Below, one piece after another: positions 62,063-64,000 of a stretch of 64,000 bases of DNA. Below the pieces are notes generated by a model. That model worked only from the letters and a program-made list of their open reading frames with translations, was not told the DNA's origin and made no database searches. Source of the stretch: Maribacter vaceletii (lineage in GTDB: Bacteria; Bacteroidota; Bacteroidia; Flavobacteriales; Flavobacteriaceae); assembly GCF_003634105.1 (NCBI RefSeq), contig NZ_RBIQ01000011.1, positions 1 to 64,000 of the forward strand, given 5' to 3'. Numbering within the stretch: the first letter of the stretch is position 1; each line of letters begins with the position of its first letter. Made by a program: the position numbers and the translations under genes.

Positions 62063-63334
62063 ATGAGTGATCAAAAATTTTCAACAAACGCTTTACATGC
62101 AGGGCATGACACAACACAAACAGGAGGAACTAGAGCAGTGCCTATTTACCAAACTTCTTCTTATGTTTTTAATGATACAGAACATGCAGCAAATTTATTT
62201 GCATTAAAAGAATTAGGATTTATTTATACAAGATTAAATAATCCAACAAATCAAATATTACAAGATCGTTTAGCTGCTGTAGAAGGCGGTGTTGGTGCTG
62301 TTGTTTTTGCATCGGGAACTTCTGCTATTGCAACAGGATTAATGACTTTGTTAAAAGCTGGAGATCATATTGTTGCCTCTAGTAGCTTATATGGAGGTAC
62401 GTTTACTTTATTAAATGTTACACTACCAAGATTGGGGATTACTACTACTTTTGTAGATGCATCGAATCCAGAAAGTTTTGGAAAAGCAGTACAGGATAAT
62501 ACAAGAGCCTTTTTTGTGGAATCTTTGGGTAATCCAAAATTAGACGTACTAGATTTAAAAGCAATTTCTAAACAAGCAAAAGCTGCGCAAGTACCTTTTA
62601 TTGTAGATAACACGGTTGCTTCCCCAGCATTATTAAACCCAATTGAGCATGGAGCAAACCTTGTAATTCATTCACTTACTAAATATATTGGAGGTCAAGG
62701 AACATCTTTAGGTGGTGCAATTATTGATGCAGGTACTTTTGATTGGACAAATGGAAAATTTCCTGAGTTTACAGAGCCATCAGCAGGATACCATGGTTTA
62801 GTGTATAGCGAAGCTTTAGGGGCTGCAGCATTTACTTTTAAATTAATTTTAGAAGGATTGCGTGATTTTGGAGGAGCTTTAAGTCCTTACAACGCTTTTC
62901 AGATTATTCAAGGTTTAGAGACTCTAAACGTAAGAATAAAACAACATAGTGCTAATGCATTAGAATTGGCAACTTGGTTAGAGGGTAGAGAAGAAGTAGC
63001 ATGGGTAAATTACCCAGGATTAAAGAGTAGTAAGTACTATGATTTAGCAAAAGAGTATTTGCCTAAAGGGCAAAGCGGGTTAGTTACATTTGGCTTAAAA
63101 GGAGGCTTCGAAGCTGCTAAAAAAGTTACAGATGCTACTAAAGTATTCTCTCTTTTAGCAAATATTGGAGATACAAAATCACTTATTATTCACCCAGCAA
63201 GTACAACGCACCAACAATTAACAGCAGAGCAACAAATAGATGCAGGAGTAGGAGCAGATTTAATACGTTTATCTGTTGGTTTAGAAGATATTGCAGATTT
63301 AAAAGCCGATTTAGAACAGGCTTTTGCGCAATAA
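62063..63334 (+). CDS. metY: O-acetylhomoserine sulfhydrylase
   Basis: PLP enzyme that makes homocysteine from O-acetylhomoserine and sulfide (Cys/Met metabolism family). Its 423 residues, the usual MetY length, have FSTNALHAGHD at the start, YTRLNNPT (about 51), the VDNTVASP PLP-Asp region and the PLP Lys in IHSLTKYIGGQG (about 205). The metX-like gene follows by 31 bases and would supply its substrate. Confidence 0.93.
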   Translation: MSDQKFSTNALHAGHDTTQTGGTRAVPIYQTSSYVFNDTEHAANLFALKELGFIYTRLNNPTNQILQDRLAAVEGGVGAVVFASGTSAIATGLMTLLKAGDHIVASSSLYGGTFTLLNVTLPRLGITTTFVDASNPESFGKAVQDNTRAFFVESLGNPKLDVLDLKAISKQAKAAQVPFIVDNTVASPALLNPIEHGANLVIHSLTKYIGGQGTSLGGAIIDAGTFDWTNGKFPEFTEPSAGYHGLVYSEALGAAAFTFKLILEGLRDFGGALSPYNAFQIIQGLETLNVRIKQHSANALELATWLEGREEVAWVNYPGLKSSKYYDLAKEYLPKGQSGLVTFGLKGGFEAAKKVTDATKVFSLLANIGDTKSLIIHPASTTHQQLTAEQQIDAGVGADLIRLSVGLEDIADLKADLEQAFAQ

Positions 63335-63365
63335 ACATAAAATTTAATAAAGTAAAAAATACCAG

Positions 63366-64000
63366 ATGTTACATCATCTTACAATTAATAAATACAAAAC
63401 ATATAGCGGAGTATCTCAGGATATTTCGCTATCCTATCAACTTTTTGGAAAGCCTTTGCATAGTGCGCCAATAGTGCTGGTAAATCATGCTTTAACAGGA
63501 AATTCTAATGTTACTGGTAAAGATGGTTGGTGGTCAGCTATAGTAGGAGAGGGAAAATGTATAGATACGGATACCTATACTATTCTGGCTTTTAACGTTC
63601 CAGGAAATGGATATGATAGTTTTGTAATTGAAAATTATAAAGATTTTATTGCAAGAGATGTTGCAAGAATATTTTTATTGGGACTTAAGGATTTAAAAAT
63701 TTCTAATTTATTTGCTATAATTGGAGGTTCTATGGGGGGTGGTATTGCTTGGGAAATGGCAGCACTAAACCCTAATTTAACAGAGCATTTAATACCTGTA
63801 GCATCGGATTGGAAATCTACAGATTGGTTAATAGGAAATTGCCAAATACAAGAGCAGTTTTTAATTAATTCTAAGCAACCTGTGCATGATGCTCGTATGC
63901 ATGCAATGCTATGTTATAGAACGCCAGAGTCTTTTAATGAGCGTTTTAAGCGTAGTACCAATGAAGAGTTACAGGTTTTTAATGTAGAGAGTTGGTTAAT
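63366..64000 (+). CDS. metX: homoserine O-acetyltransferase-like alpha/beta hydrolase (3' end beyond window)
   Basis: Open frame of 211 codons from the ATG at 63366 running off the window end. It shows the alpha/beta-hydrolase features of MetX: NHALTGNSNVTG (oxyanion region), FNVPGNGYDS, and the nucleophile elbow GGSMGGGIAWEMA (Ser near residue 122). In the operon after metY it would acetylate homoserine. The C-terminal His/Asp part is not visible, so a different acyltransferase role cannot be excluded. Confidence 0.85.
   Translation, partial: MLHHLTINKYKTYSGVSQDISLSYQLFGKPLHSAPIVLVNHALTGNSNVTGKDGWWSAIVGEGKCIDTDTYTILAFNVPGNGYDSFVIENYKDFIARDVARIFLLGLKDLKISNLFAIIGGSMGGGIAWEMAALNPNLTEHLIPVASDWKSTDWLIGNCQIQEQFLINSKQPVHDARMHAMLCYRTPESFNERFKRSTNEELQVFNVESWL

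Noticed and set aside
1-64000. Mobile elements, CRISPR arrays or defence systems
   Set aside because: No transposase, integrase, Cas or restriction gene and no regularly spaced repeats were seen.

Overview
The window is a piece of chromosome from a marine-type member of the Flavobacteriaceae (Bacteroidota). The evidence is low G+C, gliding and type IX secretion genes (gldJ, porV), GLPGLI and DUF5686 proteins, a 2TM-domain protein, and promoters of the Bacteroidota form (TTG or TTTG, about 19-21 bases, then TAnnTTTG). No insertion sequence, prophage, CRISPR array or defence island is visible. Most genes are housekeeping, so the unusual signals lie mainly in non-coding DNA, gene fusions and one broken gene.

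Layout. 1-84: 3' end of a 5S rRNA gene and its terminator, then an AT-rich spacer. 574-8013 (minus): gltD, a frameshifted gltB, and an acyl-CoA dehydrogenase. 8139-9521: a Glu/Leu-type dehydrogenase behind a structured leader. 9737-14388: nhaD, then exbB-exbD-tonB-folC. 14450-14524: tRNA-Val(TAC). 14678-20085: a CusA/CusB metal efflux pair. 20098-20180: palindromic repeat. 20182-23190 (minus): murF and gldJ; 23646-24797: porV. 24932-33257: cdd, pdhA-pdhC, an M28 peptidase, an SDR, a SprT-like protein, a mannose-1-phosphate guanylyltransferase and a DUF389 membrane protein. 33254-34758 (minus): MlaF/MlaE-like transporter. 34801-39787: a Pho-box-like site, pafA, murI, a 2TM-DHFR fusion, a class V aminotransferase and a small CBM48-like protein. 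39855-47272 (minus): DUF427-egtD-egtB, thyA, nupC, a bifunctional nuclease and etfA/etfB. 47451-55128: pdhB, a DUF5686 protein, soluble and membrane pyrophosphatases, App1-like phosphatase. 55135-56460 (minus): pepE and a deoxynucleoside kinase. 56635-60206: a GLPGLI protein and an outer-membrane barrel. 60241-64000: metK behind a SAM-II riboswitch, then metY-metX behind a SAM-I riboswitch.

How the genes fit together. Nitrogen assimilation: GOGAT appears broken by a 10-base deletion, while an intact amino-acid dehydrogenase lies close by. Carbon: pyruvate dehydrogenase E1 alpha and E2 form one operon and E1 beta lies about 19 kb away, next to the electron-transfer flavoprotein that would serve the acyl-CoA dehydrogenase. 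Folate and thymidylate: folC, the DHFR fusion, thyA, cdd, nupC and a deoxynucleoside kinase. Methionine/SAM: metK and metY-metX sit next to each other but are read by two unrelated SAM riboswitch classes.

Most notable: (1) a long leader whose two nested helices close right at the start codon of the 8289-9521 dehydrogenase; (2) SAM-II and SAM-I riboswitches within 1.7 kb; (3) the gltB deletion with a GG microhomology; (4) a Pho-box-like direct repeat upstream of pafA; (5) a membrane-anchored DHFR fusion; (6) palindromic operator candidates upstream of the acyl-CoA dehydrogenase and between etfB and pdhB. Everything here was read by eye. No database search or folding program was run.
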